From contig OX377204.1 of assembly GCA_947396885.1 (NCBI GenBank), positions 44,937,139 through 45,001,138 on the forward strand: a DNA stretch of 64,000 bases, given 5' to 3'. Positions 8,531 through 18,153 of the stretch are shown here, piece after piece. The translations under genes and the position numbers were made by a program. This stretch comes from Heligmosomoides polygyrus polygyrus. Its lineage: Eukaryota > Nematoda > Chromadorea > Rhabditida > Heligmosomidae. The notes under the pieces are model-generated. The model was not told the DNA's origin and did no database searches. It worked only from the letters and a program-made list of their open reading frames with translations. How positions within the stretch are numbered: the first letter of the stretch is position 1; each line of letters begins with the position of its first letter.

Positions 8531-11500
8531 GGTGGCGATGTCCGTTCCTCCACGTGGTGCCACTGGAAACTACTCGCTCTGCGAGTTAAGCCGAACACGG
8601 ACACTCGATTGCAGGCGACAGGCCCTTGTGACAGGCCGGCCTACGAAGACCCATGTCACATCACATGGTGTATGATAGCTCAAGTGTTTCGAGATAGTGC
8701 TACGGCGTCCGCGGGAGCCGACGCACACTCGCAGAGCCCGGCGAGTGTGAGAAGTATGCGAGGGTCCCTGATGCGAGGACGGCATCGGGGGGCAACTGAG
8801 CTAGTCCGAAAGTCCCGTAACGTAAGCAGGACCCGCGTGGCAACGCTGAATGTGGGTACGTTGACGGGCCGCTCGTGCGAGTTGGTTGAAGCACTGGAGC
8901 GTAGAAGAGTTGATTTCTGTGCGGTGCAGGAGACGAGGTGGTCCTGCCGTAAGTCAAGGGACATAGGACGTGGCTTCAAGGCCGTTCTATGTGGAAGTCC
9001 CAGGACCACCAGTGGTGTCGGAATAATCGTCTCCGAACGATTTCGTGACTCGATTGTAAGCGTCGAGCGCTTTGACGATCGATTGATGAAGATCGTTGTC
9101 GCCGCGAAGGAGCGACTCTATCACTTCTTCTCTGCGTATGCTCCGCAGACTGGCTGCTCGGATCAAGCCAAGGAAGAGTTTTGGAGCCTGCTTGATGAGA
9201 AGACAGCAGAGGTACCGTCGAAAGATGTCATGATAGTCGCTGGTGACCTCAACGGGCACGTCGGCGCGACGAAAGACGGGTACGGCTGTCATGGTGGGTT
9301 CGGTTACGGATCGCGTAACGCAGATGGTGAGCGTATCCTTGAATATGCGGAATCGCACAACCTCACCATAGTGAACACCGTATTTCGCAAACGCGATTCC
9401 CACCTCATCTCGTTCTATAGCGGGAACACCAGGACTCAGATAGACTTTGTCCTTGTGAAGGATCGAGACCGAAGTCTTGTCACAGACGCGAAGGTCGTGC
9501 CGTATGAGACGGTCGCCCCACAGCATCGACCGCTGATCTGTACTTTAAAGATCGCCCCTCCGAGGCTGAAGCAGGTCGAGCGATGCGGTGCACCAAGAAT
9601 CAAGTGGTGGCGAATGAAAGAGAAGGAAGCAGCTGTGATTTCTCGCGTGCGGTTACCGACAGTGACAACTGTCGACGAAACTTGGGAGAAGGCCACCGAC
9701 GCGATTCGTCACGCTGCACGGTCGGAGCTCGGCATCACGAAGCCTGGACGACGGAAGGTCGACAAGCAGGCCTGGCTGTGGACAGATGACGTGAAAGCCA
9801 AAGTTCGAGAGAAGAAGACGCTATATCACGTGTTTCTCGGGGAAAAGACAGCCGATAACTGGCGGAAGTACCAAGAAGCGAAGAAAGCTGCAAAGAAGGC
9901 CGTGGCTGTTGCAAAAGCCACTCATTATGGAGATGTCAACGAGAAGCTCGAGTCGCGCGATGGGGAGCGGTATCTGTACCGACTCGCAAAGAATCGCCAT
10001 CGCCAGACCGAGGACATCGAGAAGTTCTTCGGCATCAATGATGAGAACGGCCGTCTTCTTACGGACCGCAAGAAGGCATTGAAGCGATGGCGCGATTACT
10101 TTGAGGAAATCTCTACAGTAGAATTTCCTCATCCAGCCATCCCCTCAACGGCTCCAACCCACGGCCCCGTTCAGAAGATCACCGTGGAGGAGATTGAAGC
10201 GGCTTTGAAGAAGATGAGGCCAGGCAAAGCGACTGGGCCCGACGACGTGGCAGCAGAACTGTGGAAGTCGAAGTTTTGGTACCCTGCTGAGTGGTTGGCG
10301 AAGTTCTTTAATCAGGTTGTGGCGGAGAAAAAAGTGCCTGAGAGTTGGCGCCAAAGTACGACGATTCCGATTTGGAAGAAGAAGGGCAGTCCTGCAGACT
10401 GCTCCAATTACCGTCCGATTCGCTTGCTTTCGCACAGCATGAAGATCTTTGAGCGAGTTGTCGATGGACGAATTCGGGACATCGTCCAGCTTTCCAGCAA
10501 TCAGTGCGGCTTCGTGGCTGGCTGTGGCACCATTGATGCCATACACGCCGCCCGCCTCCTGATAGAGAAGCATCGCGAGAAACAGAAGGCAGTGCATATC
10601 GCCTTCCTCGACTTGGAGAAGGCCTTTGACCGCGTACCGCGTGAAGTGATATGGTACGCCTTGCGACATCATGGAGTTCCCGAAGAGCTCATAGAGTGGG
10701 TGCGAATTCTCTACTCTTGTCCAAAGAGTCGAGTGCAAGCTGCAGCTGGAACCTCGATGGAGTTCCCCATCTCTGTCGGGGTACACCAGGGTTCTGCGCT
10801 TTCCCCACTCCTCTTTGTTGTCGTCATGGATGCCATCACACGAGATCTTCAGAAGCCCGTCCCTTGGACGTTGCTTTATGCCGATGACGTGATGCTCGCT
10901 AGCGAAGATAAAGGTGAACTCGAGCGAGAGGTGCAAGCTTGGTGTGATCGCTTGGAGCGGTTTGGACTCAGACTGAACGTGAAGAAGACCGAGTATTTAA
11001 CGACGGACGTTACCGAGTCCAGCTCCATCAAGGTTAACGGCATCGAGCTTCCACGCACTGCGGTCTTTAAGTACCTGGGATCAGCAGTCGCGTCTGACGG
11101 CAAACTGATGGTCGAAGTGAATTCACGCGTGAGTGCAGCTTGGTCCAAGTGGCGCTCGTTGACTGGGGTGCTCTGCGATAGGAAGATACCGGAGCGCTTT
11201 AAGTCAAAGATCTACAGGGCAGTCATCCGGCCAGTAGCGATGTACGGCGCTGAGTGTTGGCCTGCGACTAAGGAAGTTGAAACGCGCCTCAGCGTCATGG
11301 AGACGAAGATGCTGCGCTGGACGGCTGGAGTCACGCGCATGGACCGCATTCGAAATGATGCTATTCGGCAGAAGTTCGGTGTCGCGCCGATAGCGGACAA
11401 GATGCGCGAAGCTCGCTTACGATGGTACGGCCACGTTCTTCGTGGAAAGGAAGATAGCGTCCGCAAGATAGGCCTTAAGTTCGAGGTGGTAGGAAAGCGG

Positions 11501-11673
11501 CCTAGAGGGCGCCCAAAGCAGCGCTGGGCTGATACGTTACATACGGACTTGAAAGCGGCTGGCGTCCACCCTGATTTAGCGCTGGATCGGGAAAGGTGGC
11601 GTCATGACACCAGAATAGCGGACCCCGCTACGAAGCGGGACAGACGCTGAAGAAGAAGAAGAAGAAGAAGAAG
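8531..11673 (+). mobile_element. RTE-type LINE (lineage A), apparently full coding length
   Basis: A 3.14-kb retrotransposon flanked by an exact 15-base target duplication, TTTTATGTGCTTCCT (8516-8530 and 11674-11688). It ends in an (AAG)n tail (about 11650-11673) directly after the stop codon, as RTE elements commonly do. Its identical target duplications and open reading frame indicate a young insertion. Related fragments are at 24702-25152 and 56226-56960. Confidence 0.9.
8672..11650 (+). CDS. RTE-type endonuclease/reverse transcriptase polyprotein
   Basis: An uninterrupted 992-codon ORF. The frame is open further upstream to 8399, but that part is MITE sequence, so I take the ATG at 8672 as the first Met inside the LINE. 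The N-terminal AP-endonuclease domain (about 50-290) has TLNVGTLTGR, the catalytic Glu in QETRW (E87), GDLNGHVG (D192, N194) and the His of the terminal motif in QHRPL (H285). The RT domain (about 490-800) has NYRPIRLLS, the catalytic Asp in FLDLEKAFD (D647), VHQGSALSPLLF and YADD (736-739). The C-terminal region has MLRWTAGVTR, RWYGHVLR and GRPKQRW, typical of RTE thumbs. It would nick target DNA and copy its own RNA. All catalytic residues I can check are present. Confidence 0.93.
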   Translation: MIAQVFRDSATASAGADAHSQSPASVRSMRGSLMRGRHRGATELVRKSRNVSRTRVATLNVGTLTGRSCELVEALERRRVDFCAVQETRWSCRKSRDIGRGFKAVLCGSPRTTSGVGIIVSERFRDSIVSVERFDDRLMKIVVAAKERLYHFFSAYAPQTGCSDQAKEEFWSLLDEKTAEVPSKDVMIVAGDLNGHVGATKDGYGCHGGFGYGSRNADGERILEYAESHNLTIVNTVFRKRDSHLISFYSGNTRTQIDFVLVKDRDRSLVTDAKVVPYETVAPQHRPLICTLKIAPPRLKQVERCGAPRIKWWRMKEKEAAVISRVRLPTVTTVDETWEKATDAIRHAARSELGITKPGRRKVDKQAWLWTDDVKAKVREKKTLYHVFLGEKTADNWRKYQEAKKAAKKAVAVAKATHYGDVNEKLESRDGERYLYRLAKNRHRQTEDIEKFFGINDENGRLLTDRKKALKRWRDYFEEISTVEFPHPAIPSTAPTHGPVQKITVEEIEAALKKMRPGKATGPDDVAAELWKSKFWYPAEWLAKFFNQVVAEKKVPESWRQSTTIPIWKKKGSPADCSNYRPIRLLSHSMKIFERVVDGRIRDIVQLSSNQCGFVAGCGTIDAIHAARLLIEKHREKQKAVHIAFLDLEKAFDRVPREVIWYALRHHGVPEELIEWVRILYSCPKSRVQAAAGTSMEFPISVGVHQGSALSPLLFVVVMDAITRDLQKPVPWTLLYADDVMLASEDKGELEREVQAWCDRLERFGLRLNVKKTEYLTTDVTESSSIKVNGIELPRTAVFKYLGSAVASDGKLMVEVNSRVSAAWSKWRSLTGVLCDRKIPERFKSKIYRAVIRPVAMYGAECWPATKEVETRLSVMETKMLRWTAGVTRMDRIRNDAIRQKFGVAPIADKMREARLRWYGHVLRGKEDSVRKIGLKFEVVGKRPRGRPKQRWADTLHTDLKAAGVHPDLALDRERWRHDTRIADPATKRDRR

Positions 11674-11965
11674 TTTTATGTGCTTCCTAACTGGACAAGG
11701 GAAGGAACTCTAGGGTGTAGGCAATTTTAACACGGATGCGTCACTTGAGCCACACCCTGGAGTCCCTCCCCTGCCTAAATCTGTGCTCTCCTCCGCGTAA
11801 GCGGAATACAGCTACAGCATTATTTGTCTGTTTCCTTTACTATCGGTGTGCCTTGTCTCGAATTCCTGGTGTTGGTGACACTTTTTATAAGGTGACCCCC
11901 CGGACCCTATTTGCGCCTGAACTTGAGCTAGGCATGAGAGTGTCGATATGGCGCAATGTGACTCA

Positions 11966-12133
11966 GGCCCTGTTCATACTTCGAGCGACAAGAGTGACTG
12001 CAGCTACAAGGGTGACAAGGGCGACGAACGTAGTGTGGAATACGTAATTATTTACGTACACCACACTACCTCCGTCGCTCCAGTCGCTCTTGTCGCTCCA
12101 GTCGCTCTTGTCGCTCGAAGTATGAACAGACCC
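11966..12133. mobile_element. PIF/Harbinger-like MITE, 3-bp TSD
   Basis: The ends GGCCCTGTTCATACTTCGAG and the inverted GGGTCTGTTCATACTTCGAG bound 168 bases. TCA is repeated directly on both sides (11963-11965, 12134-12136). The inner part has tandem GTCGCTCTT/CCA units and the palindrome TACGTAATTATTTACGTA. Non-coding. A 3-bp duplication with GGSCC-type ends is characteristic of PIF/Harbinger MITEs. A relative is at 32080-32212. Confidence 0.8.
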
Positions 12134-12151
12134 TCAGAAGGGTGGATCGCC

Positions 12152-12299
12152 TTAAGGCCCCGCATACTTCTGCGGCAACGCAGCTCGCCGTTATGGTTAA
12201 GGATAGGGCGAGACGCCGCCGGCGGCGAGCTTTGCGTCCCTGCCCTATGGTTAAGGATAGGGCCGCGGCGTTGCCGCAGAAGTGTGTGGGGGACCTTAA
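12152..12299. mobile_element. MITE, TTAAGGCCCC family, copy 1
   Basis: Inverted ends of about 35 bases (AAGGCCCCGCATACTTCTGC / GCAGAAGTGTGTGGGGGACC) bound about 148 bases. TTAA stands at both outer edges. Between them are two inward-facing GGATAGGGC strings and GCCGCCGGCGGC. Copies 2 (17311-17453) and 3 (18154-18469) share the ends. The target duplication is uncertain, because copies 2 and 3 do not show a clean TTAA pair. Confidence 0.75.
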
Positions 12300-12645
12300 A
12301 GGCTTACTCGCGACTAAACGCGACGGGACGAGTTGTCCATGAAAAATTGGACGAGCTTTATCTAGAGACGCACATTAACGTGAGCGTGGAATGAATTAGC
12401 AGAAATCAGACCTACAAACAAATTCCTAGGAATTTTGAACATACACATGCTCTGGTGAGAAAAAAAAACATTTAAGTAGTGCGGAGAAAAAAAATGATGA
12501 CAACCGAACATAACCCAAATAGCTAACTTTCCCACAGTGCTCAGGCAGTCGTTGCGAAACCACACAAACTCTTCCTCTCCGCCTTACCAGCTTTAAGTGG
12601 TGAACAACACCATAAGAATATTGCATTGAGTTGGATCCGTAATAT
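12300..12645. other. No gene seen
   Basis: AT-rich filler between two MITEs. Short overlapping ORFs of 66-84 codons have no recognisable domain. Confidence 0.35.
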
Positions 12646-12653
12646 AAATTTCG

Positions 12654-13405
12654 GGTACTATTGTACTTTTGGAACCCCACTTAATCTTGTTCAAAATAGG
12701 TCTACTGGGGGCAATCTGCCATGGGAGGAACGAATGTCATAGTCGTTTTTTTTGCGGAAATGTCTTGTAAGCCCGTTACGTTAAGTTAAAGTTGCCTAAA
12801 GCCTTGCGAAATAGCGCGCGCTTGTAAGAGACGTAGAGACACCGCCTCCTACCAGCACGCACTCGCGACCGTCTCCCCAGGGGGGGGGGGGGTCAGTGCG
12901 CAGGCGCGGCGACTGGCTACACACAGCGAATGCAAGTGCAGCCTTATTTCCCCTTTTGATTACAGATCCGCGTCTTATTTGTTTCCATATTAGCAATGGA
13001 GGGACAACAGAATGAAGGCAATTTTAGCACGGGTGCGGTAGTGGGCCTACATTCCGGAATCCCTTCCCCTGCCCAGTTCTGTGCCCTCCTCGATTCTGTG
13101 ATTCTGTGCGGAGAGCACACAACAGGGTTCTCAAGACTTTTCGAGATTTCAAGGCTTATGCCCTGGCTAACCTCTGTTGCAGACTAGAGACGGCGAAGTA
13201 GTGCGCATCGGTAGGAGGCGGAGTCTCTGCGTCTCCTACAAGCGCGAGCTATTTCGGAAGGCCTTGGGCAATTCGAACTTAATATAACGGACTTATAAGG
13301 CATTTCCGCAAAAAACGACTATGATATTCGTTCCCCCATGTCAGATTACCCCCGTAGACCTATTTAGAACAAGATTAAGTGGGGTAGCAAAAGTACAATA
13401 GTACC
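12654..13405. mobile_element. MITE, GGTACTATTG family, copy 1
   Basis: The inverted ends GGTACTATTGTACTTTTGG / AGCAAAAGTACAATAGTACC bound 752 bases. The arms continue with CCCCACTTAATCTTGTTC, AGGTCTAC and CGTCGTTTTT-like sequence for over 200 bases. AAATTTCG is directly repeated (12646-12653, 13406-13413). The centre holds a 13-base G tract (12880-12892), the module GCAGCCTTATTTCC...GATTACAGATCCGCG and a GTGCCCTCCTCG half-hairpin, all shared with the GGCGCAAATAG family. Non-coding. Confidence 0.85.
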
Positions 13406-13774
13406 AAATTTCGGATTGACGTTGAAGGACAAAGATCATATGATGGTAAGGTTTACATGTTGTATGTCTTGAGGAATAATTTTTTCAACAGAAGAGGGAT
13501 CAGCGATCACATCGGCAGCTGTGGGAAAATCAAGGGCTACCTAGCTGATGCTAACAGGGTAACCATCTTATTAAGGCAGCCGAGGAAGTTAGCTGTGCAA
13601 AACCGTCTCCTTCGGTTCACCCATTAAGTCGACGGTTTACCCAGTTTTCCATCCACTCTAACACAGGGACAAATTATTTAGGTTCTGAGATGCAGTGACC
13701 ACTTCAGACGGTAAGGGCTGGCAGTGTAACTAGTATTTCGACAAAAAGATGGACAAATCATCCTGATTGAGGAA
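13406..13774. other. No gene seen
   Basis: Between two TIR elements. I see no ORF above 60 codons, no repeat end and no RNA-like structure. Confidence 0.35.
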
Positions 13775-14632
13775 GACTGGAGGGCGCAAATAGGGTCCGG
13801 GGGGGGGTCACCTTATAAAATGTGTCACCAACACCAAGAAAACGAGACAAGGCACAGTGATAGTAAAGAAAACAAACAAATAATGCTGTAGCTGTGTTCT
13901 GTGCTCTCCTCCGCTGACGCGGAGGAGAGCACATTTAGGCAGGGGAAGGGACTCCAGGGTGACTCGCGTCTAAAGCGACATGGTAGTGACGAGTTTTCCG
14001 GGGCGGGTTGGACGAGTTTTCGCACAGTATGCAGGCGATCGTCGCGGGACCGACTGGCGGCTGCCACGCGATCGCAGCCAACGGAGGCCTCGTCGGGCTG
14101 AGCTGTTCCTTGACTCGATCAAGGGTGGGAACACAATACAAGGTTTACACACATATAAGACCTTCCTTCTCGGGAGGTAACACCAAGTGTACCTATGGTC
14201 CTTAGGCTCCACCAAGAGAAGGACAATAGTTTTAAGTGCGGATTAAAAGCGGTAGGACACTTCTGCTAAAACCATTTTCCGACGTTCTTAAGTTCCTTTG
14301 TTTATGTTCCTTTGTTGTTTTTGGACTTGCAGACGGAAACGAAAAAAAACCTTCATCAATAAACTATTATAGCATGTTTTATTCCAACCCGAAGAAGATT
14401 TTACTGCAGTGCTCCTAGCAGCTACAACGTTGTGGGTGATGCCAGCGCAGAAGGAAAGCGTTAGCCGAAGGTTTCAAACTTTGCTTCGGAGCGCAAAAGA
14501 CCAAATCCACTGTTATTTAGATAAGCTATTTAATTTTCAGCTGCTCTTGTAAGCTTGGGACCAAGTTGTGGGGCAGCCTCAGGCAATCGAGATTTCTGCT
14601 CTAAAATAGAGAACTATTGGTATCTGGTAGTT

Positions 14633-14953
14633 AGGGGAAGGGTCACCATAGCATACCGTGGGGTGCAGGAGTGGAGTAGCTACATACAGCCAATGTAAAT
14701 GCAGTCTTATCTCTTATTTTCGATTACAGGTCCGTATTTTGTCTGCTTCCGTATTGGACGAGGGAAGGAACTCCAGGATGTAGGCAATTTTAGCACGGGT
14801 GCGTCACTCCAGCCACATCCTGGAGTCCCTTCCCCTGCTTAAATCAAGAGCATAGAACATAGCTATAGCATTGTTTGTTTGTTTTCCTCATTATAGGTTT
14901 GCCATCATTTCTTTTTGTTCGTGTTAGTGACACTTTTTATAAGGTGACCCCCC
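14633..14953. mobile_element. GGCGCAAATAG-family element, copy 5, ends eroded
   Basis: Bounded by AGGGGAAGGGTCACC and GGTGACCCCCCT, which match the inner part of the family ends. It contains the module TGCAGTCTTATCTC...GATTACAGGTCCG and the paired ACTCCAGGATGTAG / CATCCTGGAGTCCC. The outer GGCGCAAATAG is missing on both sides. Non-coding. Confidence 0.6.
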
Positions 14954-15019
14954 TACAACTACCATAGCGGCATAGTTCGTTATAGCAGACTAAGAAAATC
15001 GTTCAACATCTACTGCAGA

Positions 15020-16209
15020 ACTCCGCTTAAATTGAATTTCCACCATCAATGAACAATGTGGACAGGTGTATGGCAGACAGTTCCTCAAAACGAATATAAC
15101 ATTTGTTGTTTGTTATTTATACCTATGAACTTCCTGTTGAAATTTCGCGTTTTGGTGTCTCTTGCAAGGTTTATGCTGACGGTATCAAAATTTATAAGGC
15201 CGTTAAAAAGAAGGAAGATTCAGACTCCCTACAGGCAGCAATTAACTACGTGGATCAATGGTCCAGGGATTGGGAACTACCGCTTTCTGCGGAAAAGACC
15301 AAATATCTCATAGTTGCACCCCGAGGCAAAGATCACACGATATTATACAATTTACAGGGATCTACTCTACAACCTGTCAAGGAAGTTCGCGACTTAGGTT
15401 TTTTGATATCGCACAACCTCGACTTCAAAAACCACTACAACGCAATCGTGAAGAAAGCAAATTACAAGACCTACTTGTTGTTTAAGATTCTGCGTACGGA
15501 TGACCCAAAATTACTTTTACAAGCATACAAATCCTACGTTCGTCCGATAGTGGAGTTTGGAATAACAGTATGTAACCCATTTAGAAAGAAAGACATAGAG
15601 CTGCTCGAAAGTGTCCAAAATAGTTTCACTCGGAAGCTATATATGAGATGTTTTGAAAGAGATTATAACGCCGTTCCTAACGGCATAAGGAGGGCCAGGC
15701 ACCTTGGCCTTCAAACCCTTCAGAACAGACGTAGGAAAGTAGATCTGATTATGATGTTTAAAATCCTAACAAAAAGCGTTTCAATTGATCCAGTAACTTT
15801 TTTGGTGCACCACTGACGACGTCAAGAAGGGGAAGGCTCGGACTTTATATTCCTGTGGCAAAATCCCAGATTAGGTCAAATTTCTTTACGTATAGAAACC
15901 TACTGCAGTTCAACAAATTACTTAGTGAAGAGGAAGATATCCTAGGACTATCTGTTCAAGCTTTTCAAAATCTTATTACTCGCAAAATGTTTAGTTAAAT
16001 TTGATGGTTGATGCTCTGTTCAGATCTGTTTGTCAATAGCTTATATTATCCTAACAAGGCTAACTAAATTCTCTTTTCTTCTCTCCGTCTCCTGTTGGTT
16101 TTTTAAGTGTTACTGTTTGTCTGATGTTTGTTTTTGACACGTATCTTTTTAGATTTTTTTTACGTGTGTTTATATTACACGTCAGTAAATAAATAAATAA
16201 ATAAATAAA
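15020..16209 (+). mobile_element. CR1-type LINE, copy C, 5'-truncated
   Basis: Starts inside the RT domain and ends in a (TAAA)n tail (16185-16209) typical of this family. The left junction is approximate. It lies within TIR element 13783-16758. Confidence 0.8.
15103..15998 (+). pseudogene. CR1-type reverse transcriptase fragment
   Basis: The frame picks up at the palm (VIYTYELPVEIS, then CKVYADGIKIYK). The catalytic YADD is changed to YADG. The thumb follows (RKLYMRCFERDY, LGLQTLQNRR). The frame reads to 15816, and a shift there restores homology (SNFFTYRNLL...) up to a TAA near 15998. The first half of the RT and the endonuclease are absent. It is dead by truncation, active-site change and frameshift. 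Confidence 0.85.
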
Positions 16210-16450
16210 CATTTGAGCCATAGTCAATTCTCTAGTGGAAGCGAAAACAGAAGCTCATGCCCATCCCAACAGTGCAAACGTTTGCAAACATTTTTAGGGA
16301 ATTGAGGGTTTTCTATTCCTTCCAGCTCCATGATTGTAGTTACGGCTCATTCTTAGCATTCGTCTCCTTTTCAATTCAACTTCCATAGATTCCTGCTGAG
16401 TACAGAAGCTTACGCTCGCTCGTTGGTTTCTTGATGATTGATTGGAGTGC
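16210..16450. other. Spacer inside TIR element
   Basis: Sequence between the CR1 copy C tail and the right arm of element 13783-16758. No gene or repeat end is recognised. Confidence 0.35.
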
Positions 16451-16766
16451 TTGGGTCCCGCAACGATCGTCTGCATACTGTGCGAAAACTCTTCCAACCC
16501 GCCCCGGAAAACTCGTCACTACCATGTCGCTTTAGACGCGAGTCTCCAGGGTGTGGTTCAAGTGACGCATCCGTGTTAAAATTGCCCACATCTTGGAGTT
16601 CCCTCCCTTGTCCAATTAGGAAGCACATAAAACGCGGATTTATAATCGAAACGAAGAGATAAGACTGCATTTACATTCACTGTACCTAGCTACTCGCCAC
16701 ACCGGCCCGCCGCACCATGCTGTGGTGACCCCCCCCCCCCCCCGACCCTATTTGCGCCGACTGGAG

Positions 16767-17310
16767 TTTATCTGCAGCTAGACAACAGTCAGAAGCAAGA
16801 CATTTATTTCTCCTTGCATTCAGCACATGATGGAGTCAGGAGAATGCATCAAGCCATAGTGAGATCACCTTAAAATTTCATTGAAGTAGAAGAATGCTGC
16901 CAAAATTGCAGTTTATCAAGGCATAGTCACTCAAAGGTGGGAGGAAGATCGCTGTAAAGTGCTTCAATGTACTTCTTACATCTGCTTGGGATTCCGATGT
17001 GATTCACGTGGGGATTAGACATACGTCTTTTCCTTCACCCTTTCTGCCAACCTTCAAGTTTCCTCTACGACCTGTGCTCCTCGTTGATTTCCTCCGCGTT
17101 TATGCTTTTCAGTCGACAAACCGAACGACACGAAGAAAAGGGCTGAAAACACAAAAAGCGCGAAGGGGAAGAAAACATGGAGGGGTGATGACGGCGTATC
17201 CAACGCCGCCGTTATCGATCGGTGTGGGTCGGGCTGTCGCGTGTTCTCGCGACGACCGCCTCACCACTGCGGGAAAGCTCGTCCAATCCTTGGCGGAGAA
17301 CCTGTCGCCT
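16767..17310. other. No gene seen; weak similarity to MITE arms
   Basis: An ORF at 16999-17313 has no domain. CGACGACCGCCTCACCACTG followed by GGAAAGCTCGTCC (about 17250-17290) loosely resembles the arm at 16455-16520, suggesting a decayed fragment. Confidence 0.35.
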
Positions 17311-17453
17311 TAAAGGTCCCACACACTTCTGCGGCAACGTCGCTCGGTTGGTTTAGGATAGGGCGGGACGCCGCCGGCGGCGAGCTCTGCTTCCCTGTCC
17401 TTTGGTTAAGGATAGGGCCGCGGCGTTGCCGCAGAAGTGTGTGGGGGCCTTTA
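17311..17453. mobile_element. MITE, TTAAGGCCCC family, copy 2
   Basis: TAAAGGTCCCACACACTTCT and the inverted AAGTGTGTGGGGGCCTTTA bound 143 bases. The centre, with GGATAGGG twice around GCCGCCGGCGGCGAGCTC, matches copy 1 closely. Non-coding. Confidence 0.8.
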
Positions 17454-17469
17454 GCTGTTCAGTCGCAAG

Positions 17470-17600
17470 TGGTCACCTTCTATTGAGTGATTATCCGCCC
17501 TGGGAAGAAGGCAGCTGAGTGCTCAGTGACATCACATGTGGCCCAGCCTCAGTTCATTGCAGGGGTAAAACCCACCAGCATTGCCATAAAACTTCAGTTG
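17470..17600. repeat. Fragment of GGCGCAAATAG-family MITE
   Basis: GGTCACCTTCTATTGAGTG, then CATCACATGTGGCCCAGCCTC and TTCATTGCAGGGGTAAAACC, match the left part of copies 1 and 2 (5641, 7405). No complete ends are visible. Confidence 0.55.
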
Positions 17601-17783
17601 GTTGACCAAACAAGTCATACGTATCGACTTGTACAAGTTGTCGAATCTTGTCGAGCGATCGCCCAGCAGAAATCGACAGTTTGATTTGCTCGCCGACCAA
17701 TTGCTCCCGTATGAACAGGCCTTTATCCGGCGGGTGGGAGTCGTTCATGACCGTCAACACTTTCACGACACACGCGATTTTCA

Positions 17784-17919
17784 GGGGCCGGATTCATGAA
17801 CGACTGATCCATGGGTATAAGAGATACCCACGATAAAACCTGAATCTCTGCCGCTCACCTTATCTCTACCCTTTATACCCTGCATACCCGTGGGTATAAT
17901 TGTTGACGAATCTGGCCCA
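17784..17919. mobile_element. MITE, GGGGCCGGATTC family, copy 1
   Basis: GGGGCCGGATTCATGAACGA at the left and GTTGACGAATCTGGCCCA at the right are inverted ends of about 18 bases around 136 bases. Inside, GGGTATAAGAGATACCC and CCCGTGGGTATAA form a second inverted pair. Copies 18497-18657 and 29528-29698 share the ends. Target duplication not resolved. Confidence 0.7.
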
Positions 17920-18153
17920 GGTGACTACCGCGTGGTACAGCCCGCATTTTTCCCGCGCGCCGATTATTTGAATTATTTTATTTGTATTATTTGTTAAATA
18001 TGAAGAACAGTAACGAATGAAGTTTCTCAAGGACCGTCTTGACCGTAGATATTAGTGGACTCATTGATTAACATTGTACTATTAAATGCTTGATAATTTT
18101 CCATGAACTATTTCTATGATGGTGTCCGACGACATCGTCGGACAATGTCGTGA
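17920..18153. other. AT-rich spacer
   Basis: No gene seen. A short hairpin TCCGACGACATCGTCGGA lies at about 18125-18142. Confidence 0.35.

Larger units (their letters stand above)
8398..11917. mobile_element. GGCGCAAATAG-family TIR element, copy 3, carrying a nested RTE LINE
   Basis: The left end GGTGCAAATAGGGTCC and right end GGACCCTATTTGCGCC are inverted repeats. An exact 8-base direct duplication, TGAACTTG, flanks them (8390-8397 and 11918-11925), proving one insertion unit. Without the nested LINE the element is about 375 bases and encodes nothing. It contains the module TGCAGTCTTATCTC...CGATTATAGATCCGCG and a half TGTGCTCTCC hairpin. The 8-bp duplication suggests hAT-type mobilisation. 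Confidence 0.85.
13783..16758. mobile_element. GGCGCAAATAG-family TIR element, copy 4, with nested insertions
   Basis: The ends GGCGCAAATAGGGTCCGGGG and CCCGACCCTATTTGCGCC face inward and are flanked by an exact GACTGGAG duplication (13775-13782, 16759-16766). The two outer arms, about 13920-14060 and 16450-16560, are long inverted copies of each other (GACGAGTTTTCCGGGGCGGG). Inside lie a smaller relative (14633-14953) and CR1 copy C. It is therefore one old insertion unit later expanded to 2.98 kb. The left arm carries the TGTGCTCTCCTCCGC hairpin (13895-13932). Confidence 0.8.

Noticed and set aside
8399..8671. Upstream extension of the RTE ORF to 8399 (1083 codons)
   Set aside because: 8399-8530 is MITE sequence outside the LINE's 15-base duplication. 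The first Met inside the LINE is at 8672.
8987..9526. 179-codon minus ORF, and 263-codon minus ORF at 10145-10936
   Set aside because: Antisense shadows of the RTE endonuclease/RT gene with no domain of their own.
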